Shown here one piece after another: positions 27,045 to 34,737 of a DNA stretch of 64,000 nt (position 1 is the first letter of the stretch; the number at the start of each line of letters is the position of its first letter). This DNA comes from Phyllobacterium zundukense (GTDB lineage Bacteria; Pseudomonadota; Alphaproteobacteria; Rhizobiales; Rhizobiaceae). The stretch lies in contig NZ_CP104969.1 in assembly GCF_025452195.1 (NCBI RefSeq), positions 1 to 64,000 of the forward strand. Reading direction: 5' to 3'. A program made the translations under genes and the position numbers. The notes under the pieces are model-generated. The model ran no database searches, was not told the origin of the DNA, and was given only the letters and a program-made list of their open reading frames with translations.

Positions 27045-28232
27045 TCATGCAACCCGGCGAACCGAATCTGGCACCTGCTTATCCGTCTCCACCATTTTGT
27101 GATCCACACCGTTTTCCGTCAGAAACCGGTACATTTCGCCATAGGTCCGGTACCAGGCCCGATTGTATTTGTCGAAGAGCGACTGGTCCCAATAATCCTC
27201 CAGCCTGAACTTCCCGCCGCTGAATACATCGAAACTCGGAATTTGATAGGTCTCTGCAAACTCGACGGTGCGGCTGTCATAGGTGAAATAGATGGAAGGC
27301 ACACCATTGGCCAAGGCCATGAGATTGCCGTGCAGCCGATAACCGAGAACGAGTTCTTTTGTCCGGACGAGGCTCTCATAATCGGCGACGACATCGGAGT
27401 AGAAAATGCGCTCGCGGTAGAGCTTTTCAACCGTCTCATCCAGATACCAGTCGGAAGCCCATTTGTTTGCTTTCAGAGCTGCAATCGCTTCTTCCTTCTG
27501 GTCATCTGTCCCGAAAACCAGTTTTTTTTCTTCAACTTCACCCTGGGCCATCAGGGTCGCATCGAAGCGACCTGCCATTTCCTTGACGAGATCGCGATGA
27601 AACGTCAGGTAACGCTCTATATCCTGAGCGTAGGTCGGTGAGACCTCACGCCGGATGGTGATCCCGATATTTTGCACCTCATCAAGCCGTGGCAGGTTTA
27701 TCCGCATCTCGGGATCGTTGCGGCGAAATGCGGTCGGACAGCCAATGATGCGAACGTTCTTAATGCCGATATCGTTCATGACCTGTGCAGAATAAGCTCC
27801 ACGCACACCGACCGAAATCGTTGAGTCCGCTATCACCTTCAGAACTGTCTTCGTTTGCTCGGAGAGTTCCAATTGGCCTTCGACTGGAGCTTGAGCCCCT
27901 ATGCCAAAGGCAATCACCGGTAAACCGAGCCGCTTCAGCACCGGGATGGCATCGGTCCAGTCCATGTGCTGGTGAACATAGTTCGAGCCGCGAAGAATGA
28001 CGTAGTCATATTCCTCCCGCAGGCGATCGATGTGATCCATGTTCGCATTCATGATCGGCAATTCAGCCTGCTTTTCGTAGTTCATCAATTTCAACGACGA
28101 ATCGAAGACAAAAGCGTCGCCGATATTATGGTAGTGATTGATACTACGCTGCACATTGCTGTGCTGATACCAGCGAACACTGTCGTGATCGTAGACCTCG
28201 CCCGATGGGATCATTACCAGTACACGTGCCAT
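27045..28232 (-). CDS. Polysaccharide pyruvyl transferase family protein (second copy)
   Basis: A 395-residue protein with the same fold as the gene at 19896-21236. It shows HNIGDAFVFDSS near the N-terminus, GVRGAYSAQVMNDIGIKNVRIIGCPT in the middle, and VLGYRLHGNLMALANGVPSIYFTYDS near the C-terminus. The shared GIKNVR(I/V)IGCP segment indicates paralogy. It lacks the C-terminal coiled-coil tail of the first copy. It would transfer pyruvate from PEP to a glycan. Last gene of the operon that begins at 37010; GGAAA precedes the ATG. Confidence 0.85.
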   Translation of the reverse strand: MARVLVMIPSGEVYDHDSVRWYQHSNVQRSINHYHNIGDAFVFDSSLKLMNYEKQAELPIMNANMDHIDRLREEYDYVILRGSNYVHQHMDWTDAIPVLKRLGLPVIAFGIGAQAPVEGQLELSEQTKTVLKVIADSTISVGVRGAYSAQVMNDIGIKNVRIIGCPTAFRRNDPEMRINLPRLDEVQNIGITIRREVSPTYAQDIERYLTFHRDLVKEMAGRFDATLMAQGEVEEKKLVFGTDDQKEEAIAALKANKWASDWYLDETVEKLYRERIFYSDVVADYESLVRTKELVLGYRLHGNLMALANGVPSIYFTYDSRTVEFAETYQIPSFDVFSGGKFRLEDYWDQSLFDKYNRAWYRTYGEMYRFLTENGVDHKMVETDKQVPDSVRRVA

Positions 28233-28268
28233 GGGGTTTCCTTCTCGTGGCGTTGAAAGCTGGCGAAA

Positions 28269-29597
28269 TCAGCTTGCTTGCGAAAGAACGACATCGGTCC
28301 TTGCGGCTATGTTGATTGGCTCTTGCTGGCCAGATTTGAGCAGGTCGCCATAGAGAGCTACGTGCTCTTCGGCACAGTCGATGTAATTCGTCGGCCGGCG
28401 GGCACTATGATGAAGACGGTCCCAAATCAATGGATCACACAATACCTCTGTAAAACGGTCGGCAAGATCTTCGGCGCTACGAACACGGAAATGCAGGCCA
28501 TCTTCGCCATCGCGTACTTTTTCGGCCATCCCGCCAATATTGGAGCAGATGATCGGGCGGCGATGATGCAATGCTTCCTGAATGACAATCGGCGAATTCT
28601 CCCACCAGATTGAAGGCATCACGACCCAGTCGACCGATTGCATCAGGCGTGGCATTTCAGCGTTCTGATAGGCACCGTAGAAGCGCACCCGCGAGCCGGC
28701 CTCTCCGATTAGCTTTTCCATACGTTCCTGAAATTCGCGCGGCTGTTTTTCGAGATTGCCGCCGAAAATCATCAAGCGGGAATCCGCACCCCACGTCTCT
28801 TCCGGTACACGGGACACCGCGTCAACGAGGACATCTATGCCCTTATAAGGTGTCATCTGTCCGAAATAGGCAAAACGGTTGCGGCGCGGTTTTGGGCCCG
28901 TCAGCTCTCTTGGCGGCGTCACGCTTTCAATCGAGATGCCGTTCTCGATCACGTGCAACTTGTCCGGATCGAGACCCCATTCCGCGTATTTCCGGGCAAG
29001 AAACACACTCGGAGCAACGAAGGCGTCAGCAAGTTCAAGCATTCCGCGGACAAAACGTTCGCGTTTCAGAAAGCGCGCGGGAGGAACGTCGGGAAAACAG
29101 GCGTGACAGTCGATCGGCGATGCCTCATTGCAGAGCTTCGACGAACCGGCTTTTACCATCTGACCGTCATTGTTGCAGATCGACAGATATTCATGGAACG
29201 TCACGAGGATCGCCGTATCGGGCAGGGCCTCGCGGATGGCGTAAAGCGTTTCGAGGCCTAGTCCCATCACGTGATGAAAATGCACGACATGCGGGTTGAG
29301 ATCGCCGACAAAGCGCAAAAGATCGCGGCGAATTTCATCGGTGTTGTTGTTCGACAGATAGAAGTGGTCGTATTCGTCCGCGTGAAAAAGAATCTCATCG
29401 CTGCTGCGGCGCATACTCATCAGCGCCGTCGTTCCATGGCGCGGTATTGGATGACTTGCCCGCGCCAGATACACGGATTGCACGCCGGGCAACGTATTCA
29501 GCCCTTTGTGCAGATTGTAAGATGCGATCTCTCCACCGCCGAGGGAGATGCTCGGATGCGCATGCGAAATCACCAATACCCGGAGTTGTTCGGTCAT
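28269..29597 (-). CDS. GT4 glycosyltransferase with a cysteine cluster
   Basis: A 442-residue GT-B enzyme. The N-terminal acceptor half begins VLVISHAHPSISLGGGEIA with HFHHVMGLG. The C-terminal nucleotide-sugar half contains FAYFGQMTPYKGIDVL and the GT4 E-x7-E region in MPSIWWENSPIVIQEAL. Between the halves is a cysteine set, C-NEASPID-C-HA-C, that could bind a metal; the paralogue at 32636-33895 has the same spacing. It overlaps the preceding gene by 4 bases. It adds one sugar, donor unknown. Confidence 0.87.
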   Translation of the reverse strand: MTEQLRVLVISHAHPSISLGGGEIASYNLHKGLNTLPGVQSVYLARASHPIPRHGTTALMSMRRSSDEILFHADEYDHFYLSNNNTDEIRRDLLRFVGDLNPHVVHFHHVMGLGLETLYAIREALPDTAILVTFHEYLSICNNDGQMVKAGSSKLCNEASPIDCHACFPDVPPARFLKRERFVRGMLELADAFVAPSVFLARKYAEWGLDPDKLHVIENGISIESVTPPRELTGPKPRRNRFAYFGQMTPYKGIDVLVDAVSRVPEETWGADSRLMIFGGNLEKQPREFQERMEKLIGEAGSRVRFYGAYQNAEMPRLMQSVDWVVMPSIWWENSPIVIQEALHHRRPIICSNIGGMAEKVRDGEDGLHFRVRSAEDLADRFTEVLCDPLIWDRLHHSARRPTNYIDCAEEHVALYGDLLKSGQQEPINIAARTDVVLSQAS

Positions 29598-31834
29598 ACC
29601 GCTGCCTCCGTCGTTGTCACGCGATCTTTTGTAAGAATGTTTGCCCAGCGCGCATCGAAGACCTGGCGGTCGATACGCTCGATGAGCGCGATAGTTGACG
29701 CCTTGTCTGCAACGGAAATGTCGTCGGAGCCCAGCATCTGGGCTGATGGCAGCCAGTAGGATTTCAGTCCGGATTGCTTGAGCTTCAGACCGAGGTCGAG
29801 GCCTTTTTCATGCGTACCAAGATATCCGCGCGTAAACCCGTCGACAGAAAACAACGCCTCTCGCGGCATCACGCAACATTCGAATGTCGCGGTCGCTACC
29901 TCCGTCGTTACCATTCCAGTTACGGCATCAATGGGATAACCGGCATAACGGCTGATCAGGGCACGGTCGGATTGTGCGCCCGCAACCCATGTTCCAGCCC
30001 AACGGATCGAATCATCTTCGTAGGCAAGAGTGGGGGAGAGGACGCATTCCTTGCGCGCTTCATAGGCTGCCAGCAACTTGCTGAACCAGCCAGGATTGCG
30101 CGGAAGCAGCGAGGCGGCGAGAAAAACGACCGTCTCGGTGGAAACAGCCCGGGCGCCCACCTCCAGAGCATCATAAAGATCTTCCGATCCACTAGCCGAA
30201 ACGAGGCGCAGATGCAGACCGTAGAAATCGGCAAGCCGCCGCACCTGCACCCCGATGCGATCGACAATCTCTGTCGCCGCTGCAATAACGATGGGTGCCC
30301 GACGCGTTTCGGGGTCGAGGGCGAGCAAGGCAATGAGCGGCGCGATCTCTTCTACGCGCTCATCAACACCAATAATCAGCGCCGGTCCAAGGACGTCCTC
30401 GAACGAGCCGAGATCGACCACACCAAAAATTTCAGGGGCAGGGCGGTTCACGCCACGCAATAGCGGCACGAGTTGTTGATCGACGATATGCCGTAGCGCC
30501 CAAGCGTTCGGGTCGATAGCGCGAATCTGACGGACCACCGCATCACGCGACGTGATACGCGTCGGCGTCAAAGGCATGAATGCGCGCCGCCCATCGCTCA
30601 GACCAAGCTCCACATAGAACGGTGCAGAGCTGTCCCCATCGAGTTCGGGTGCGAAGGCAACGAACCCGTGCGCGTGGCGATTGGGATCAAGCCCAGCGTT
30701 GAAAGGCGGCTTATTGTCAAATTCCCGGGTAACATCAGGCCTGTCGATACGTGTCCAGTTTGCGTCAAGTTGCGTCTCGCCGCGATGCCGGCGCAATTTA
30801 ACATCGCCTACATGATTGTCGGGATCGAGCAACCAACCGGAGACAAGCAGACCGCTACCCTCGACACGAAACACGTGGTCGATGCCCATGCGCACCGGGA
30901 AGGGCAGGCTGGAGATCGTCTCGGTTCCATCGAAGCGATTGGCAGCCGAGCGCATACGAAGGAGAATCTCGGTCGAGCTGCGAACGCGAGGCAAAATCGC
31001 TCGCACGTGGTTGGGCGTCTCGCGCGCGCCCGCAATCATACGGCGGTCGTAAACCTCGGTGAAGCGCCAGCCGCGACGCCCCCGAAACAAAAGACGTTCG
31101 ATGTCGTTCGGCTCGACGATTTCATTAGCGAGCAACAGTCCAGCAAAACCTGATGATTGTTCGTTTAGATCCGGCCGTGCGAAAACACTGATCGCACATT
31201 CGGCAAGTGAAGGCGACCGACCGCTGATCAGAAGCCGTGTGACGGAAGGCGTCAGGTCCTGCGCCCAGCCTTGCACAAAAATCTCGCCCTCGTCGCTGCC
31301 GCCGATCAGTTCGATGCAACCGTCGGAACGTGCGCCCGCTTGCAAAAGGACGGTAATCGCGGAGAGCTTCTTGCGGCCGATCGGTCCAGAAATCAGGCCT
31401 TCAACGAGTCCGTCAATGACTGAAGGCAAGCTGGAACCGGCAAGGTCTGTGATCATGGCGATCAGCTCGCCAGTCGAGGCGGCGCGGCTGGCAAAAGCAT
31501 AACGCGTCACGTTTGCCTTGTGCTGGAACATAATCGTCTTCAACGCGCCACGGCGCAGAATATTGGTCGGAACAATCGCCACAAACCCGTGGGTACCGGC
31601 AGGAGACGCATCCTTCAGCGGCCAGCTTACAAGTGTCACCTTGACGCTCATGGCGGGATCGCCATTGAGAAACACCGTGGCCTGTTCGAAAGTCAGGCTG
31701 CCGATGCCGAGTACAAGAACAAGCGTGTCGTCAATGGGACAACCAACCACGGTCTCGCCTTGCATCACCACGGGGAGGCGCTCCGCGGCTTTTCCGGTCT
31801 TTATCGGCAAAACGTTTTTGTCGTCTCGAAGCAT
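29594..31834 (-). CDS. Large GT2-like protein with degenerate catalytic motifs and GW(x)xDP modules
   Basis: A 746-residue protein. The N-terminal 450 residues are beta-rich and contain two GW modules (VQGWAQD at about 187-193 and VSGWLLDPD at about 331-339), like the GWAFDP of the next gene. The last 270 residues align in pattern with the GT2 domain of the protein at 34734-37010. However, where that one has LNSDVVP this one has LAASLLP, and where that one has YEDSDLCLKIRQIG this one has HEKGLDLGLKLKQSG. The metal-binding aspartates are therefore missing. It may be an inactive partner or scaffold. GGAG stands 9 bases before the ATG. Confidence 0.7.
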   Translation of the reverse strand: MLRDDKNVLPIKTGKAAERLPVVMQGETVVGCPIDDTLVLVLGIGSLTFEQATVFLNGDPAMSVKVTLVSWPLKDASPAGTHGFVAIVPTNILRRGALKTIMFQHKANVTRYAFASRAASTGELIAMITDLAGSSLPSVIDGLVEGLISGPIGRKKLSAITVLLQAGARSDGCIELIGGSDEGEIFVQGWAQDLTPSVTRLLISGRSPSLAECAISVFARPDLNEQSSGFAGLLLANEIVEPNDIERLLFRGRRGWRFTEVYDRRMIAGARETPNHVRAILPRVRSSTEILLRMRSAANRFDGTETISSLPFPVRMGIDHVFRVEGSGLLVSGWLLDPDNHVGDVKLRRHRGETQLDANWTRIDRPDVTREFDNKPPFNAGLDPNRHAHGFVAFAPELDGDSSAPFYVELGLSDGRRAFMPLTPTRITSRDAVVRQIRAIDPNAWALRHIVDQQLVPLLRGVNRPAPEIFGVVDLGSFEDVLGPALIIGVDERVEEIAPLIALLALDPETRRAPIVIAAATEIVDRIGVQVRRLADFYGLHLRLVSASGSEDLYDALEVGARAVSTETVVFLAASLLPRNPGWFSKLLAAYEARKECVLSPTLAYEDDSIRWAGTWVAGAQSDRALISRYAGYPIDAVTGMVTTEVATATFECCVMPREALFSVDGFTRGYLGTHEKGLDLGLKLKQSGLKSYWLPSAQMLGSDDISVADKASTIALIERIDRQVFDARWANILTKDRVTTTEAAV

Positions 31835-31851
31835 TCAAACCTGCTCCATGA

Positions 31852-32625
31852 TCAAGGCATGACTGACATTGACAGAATAGCCCCGGCGGCAAAGCCTACG
31901 AGAACGAACAAAAGCAGAATCAACGGCTTAACGTCGCCACCGGAGCGTTTTTGCAGTGACTCCATGCGCTTTTCCAGACCTGCTACGACGCCGTCCATTC
32001 GCATCAGATGAACATCAAGTTCCGTCAGGCGCTGGTTGACGTCACCGCGGAGATTTTCAATCGAATTGCTCACATCGGCGGCGTCGACTGCAGTGCTGCC
32101 GCCGGATCCATCAATGACCGGCGCAATGCGCTGCAACGAGCGCTGGTTGACCTGCAATTGGCGCTGTGCCGCCATCAACATATCGAGCTTGTCGAGAATA
32201 CGCGTCATCGGCGCAGCGATCAGGGCTTCGGCGGCCTGTTCATCAGGCTTTGGTACGCGTAACGCTTGTTCGACACCTGCGCCGTTTATGGCAACGACCA
32301 CCAGTTCACCAGCGCGCATCGCAGCGAATTGCGGCAACATCACATCGAATGCATGCCCGCCATCGCCGATACCGGAACGCTTCAAATCCGGGCGGTCCTT
32401 GTCGGCCACAGCTTCTGCGATAGGCTTGCCATCCAGAAGCACGCGAATAGTCAGTCTCTTGGTCGGCGCGGCAGGATCGAAAGCCCAACCGAACAAACGG
32501 CCGTCATCGATAGCGTCGACCCGTCCTTTTGTCGGTTCCATTTTTTTGGCCTGCGTATTGTCCTGTTGGGGAACGGCACCCGGCTGAATTGGCGCCTGTG
32601 CCGACACATTTGTGATTATTGACAT
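31852..32625 (-). CDS. Tail-anchored protein with a GWAFDP module
   Basis: A 257-residue protein starting MSIITNVSAQA at the ATG behind GAGAGG. It has an N-terminal flexible region, then a beta module with LFGWAFDP (residues about 44-51) and VLLDGKPIAEAVAD, a central helical region with predicted coiled coil (about 130-225), and one membrane helix at the very C-terminus. The topology suggests a cytoplasmic body held at the inner membrane. The GW module is shared with the two large GT2 proteins on either side, so it may tether or organise them. No enzyme motif seen. Confidence 0.65.
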   Translation of the reverse strand: MSIITNVSAQAPIQPGAVPQQDNTQAKKMEPTKGRVDAIDDGRLFGWAFDPAAPTKRLTIRVLLDGKPIAEAVADKDRPDLKRSGIGDGGHAFDVMLPQFAAMRAGELVVVAINGAGVEQALRVPKPDEQAAEALIAAPMTRILDKLDMLMAAQRQLQVNQRSLQRIAPVIDGSGGSTAVDAADVSNSIENLRGDVNQRLTELDVHLMRMDGVVAGLEKRMESLQKRSGGDVKPLILLLFVLVGFAAGAILSMSVMP

Positions 32626-32635
32626 AATGGTCCTC

Positions 32636-33895
32636 TCAGGCTGCTTCGACATGTGCCGGACGCAGCGTCCCGATCAAATCGAGATAACGCACAGCCGTCA
32701 TGTCGATTGTGTCGGGGTGGCGAGCCCCAAGGACAAGACTCTGGTGTAAGTCAGGATCTTCAGCGATACGTCGGATGGCGACCGCCAGCGCCATGGGGTC
32801 ATTAGGCGGGACGGTCAGCCCGTTGACGCCGTCTTCAATCATCTCGGCCATCCCACCGATATTGCTCGTGATCACCGGGCAATCCTGGCCCTGCGCTTCC
32901 TGGATCACCAGCGGTGCATTTTCCCACCAGATCGAAGGCATGATCGCGCAATCGACTGTGGCGATCAGACCAGCGATATCTTCGCGCCGGTAAGCGCCGC
33001 GGCGCTGTACGGTGGGTGACGTTTCAGCGAAGAGGCGATCTATATCGGCAACGAAACTTTCGCTCTGAAACGGCGCCGCTCCATGGACCCGCAGCTCGAA
33101 TTCGAAACCCTCGGAAATCAGCTGCTTTGCTGCTTCGAGCAGGACAGTCGCACCTTTCCACGGATTGAGATTGCCGAAATAGCCAAAAATCGGCTTGGTA
33201 CGCTGTGTGACCTCTCGCCTCTTGACTTCAGCCCGTTCGGGCTGACCATTGGGGATCACGCTGATCAGGTGTTCGGAAATGCCCCAATCGACATAGCGCT
33301 GCTTGAGGAATTCGCTCGGCGACACAAAGCCATCGACAGCACTCAATAAAGATTTCAGATGGCGTTCACGCAGCACGAACTTGTCGAGGGCAATTTCCTT
33401 GAAACAGCCGTGGCACCGGTCCGGACTAGCACCGTGGCATAGTTCCTTGTTTGTTGTGCGTACCATCAAACCATCGTGGTGACAGATCGGATAATAATCA
33501 TGCAGCGTCATGACGATCCGGCATTCGGGCAAGGTGCGGCGGACAATATGGGGAAACTCCGCGCCCAACAGCAGGAGATGATGCAAATGCACGACATCCG
33601 GCCGGAAATCTCGCAGGAGTTCCACGATGTCCGGAACGATGCCATAGAGATCGACCTGGCTCATGAAAAACCGGTCGAAGTGCCCCGACCACAGCAAAAT
33701 TTCATCGCCCTTGGTGCCGATGCTCTGGAAGCTCGTTCCCGGTCGTGCCTCACGGTGAATATGATTGGTCGCGCCGAGAAAGAGCGCTTCACATCCGGCC
33801 CGCTGATAGGCACGGAAAAGGTCGTGGGCGAATATTTCCGTGCCGCCTGGGTGCAAAGCCGGATGATTGTGTGCAGCGACGAGTACACGGGTCAT
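32636..33895 (-). CDS. GT4 glycosyltransferase with a cysteine cluster
   Basis: A 419-residue GT-B enzyme, paralogue of the one at 28269-29597. It shows VLVAAHNHPALHPGGTEIF, VHLHHLLLLG, the cysteine set C-HGASPDR-C-HG-C, FGYFGNLNPWKGATVL, and MPSIWWENAPLVIQEAQ with the conserved glutamates. The start overlaps the methyltransferase stop (ATGA). It presumably acts at the cytoplasmic face on a lipid-linked glycan, with an unknown sugar donor. Confidence 0.87.
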   Translation of the reverse strand: MTRVLVAAHNHPALHPGGTEIFAHDLFRAYQRAGCEALFLGATNHIHREARPGTSFQSIGTKGDEILLWSGHFDRFFMSQVDLYGIVPDIVELLRDFRPDVVHLHHLLLLGAEFPHIVRRTLPECRIVMTLHDYYPICHHDGLMVRTTNKELCHGASPDRCHGCFKEIALDKFVLRERHLKSLLSAVDGFVSPSEFLKQRYVDWGISEHLISVIPNGQPERAEVKRREVTQRTKPIFGYFGNLNPWKGATVLLEAAKQLISEGFEFELRVHGAAPFQSESFVADIDRLFAETSPTVQRRGAYRREDIAGLIATVDCAIMPSIWWENAPLVIQEAQGQDCPVITSNIGGMAEMIEDGVNGLTVPPNDPMALAVAIRRIAEDPDLHQSLVLGARHPDTIDMTAVRYLDLIGTLRPAHVEAA

Positions 33896-34737
33896 CGACC
33901 GCCCCTATCGAGTTCGGCCACAAACAGATCCTGATAATGATCCGAAGGGACACCGCGCCAGTGACCGAATGACTTGGTTGTAATCGACAAACCGGCACGC
34001 GTTAGCGCACCATCCAGAAATCCATCGTCGAAACCCACGGCAGCCAGCGGCGGCAACTCTGGAACGAACCAGCACGGACCTTCATCGTAACGCTGAAATC
34101 CGAGCCGCACATCACGCTTTTTCAATGGATTCTCAGAAGCGACCTTATCAACGACGAAGCATGTCATGAACAGGCGGCCACCCGGCGCAAGAACCCGTTC
34201 TACCTCGCGCAGATAGGCGCTCACCTCTTCATCAGGCAGATGGGTGACGACAGACGTCATGATGATGAAATCGAACTGCCGGTCTTCATATGGCAAAACG
34301 AGTTCAAGCCCGTCGATCGCACCCTTCGGATTATACAGCGAGTGGGCAATATCCAGATGGCGGAATTCGAAGTTGGAATAGACCGGGCTGATCATCTGCC
34401 GGCACCAGTTGATGCCGCCGGCAACCGGATCGATGCCGCAATAGCTGCCTTTTACAAAGTCGAGATACTGGGTCAGCGGGACAGCCATGCGCCCGATACC
34501 ACAACCGATATCGAGCACCCGGCTATCCGGCCGCAAACCGCCCTTGCGGATGAAATGACCGAGGAACTCTGCGCCAACGGCCTGGAAATTGCCGTCTCCG
34601 ACGAAAATGCTATCCGGGTCAGGACAGGGTAGAAACCGGTTGCGCAGGACGGCTTCTATCAGCCATTCAACGTGATCGTTATTGAAAGCGGGGGCAGGTT
34701 CGGTAAAAGCTGTCTTGAGTGCAATAACCTCAGTCAA
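33892..34737 (-). CDS. SAM-dependent methyltransferase
   Basis: A 281-residue class I methyltransferase. Motif I is VLDIGCGIGRMAVPL, an acidic strand follows (YCGIDP), and the later FDFIIMTSVVTHLP and VLAPGGRLFMTCF segments complete the fold. I place the start at a TTG (34737) that overlaps the GT2 stop (TTGA) with AAGGAG upstream; no better ATG exists. In this setting it probably methylates a sugar or caps a glycan. The substrate is unknown. Confidence 0.82.
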   Translation of the reverse strand: MTEVIALKTAFTEPAPAFNNDHVEWLIEAVLRNRFLPCPDPDSIFVGDGNFQAVGAEFLGHFIRKGGLRPDSRVLDIGCGIGRMAVPLTQYLDFVKGSYCGIDPVAGGINWCRQMISPVYSNFEFRHLDIAHSLYNPKGAIDGLELVLPYEDRQFDFIIMTSVVTHLPDEEVSAYLREVERVLAPGGRLFMTCFVVDKVASENPLKKRDVRLGFQRYDEGPCWFVPELPPLAAVGFDDGFLDGALTRAGLSITTKSFGHWRGVPSDHYQDLFVAELDRGGR

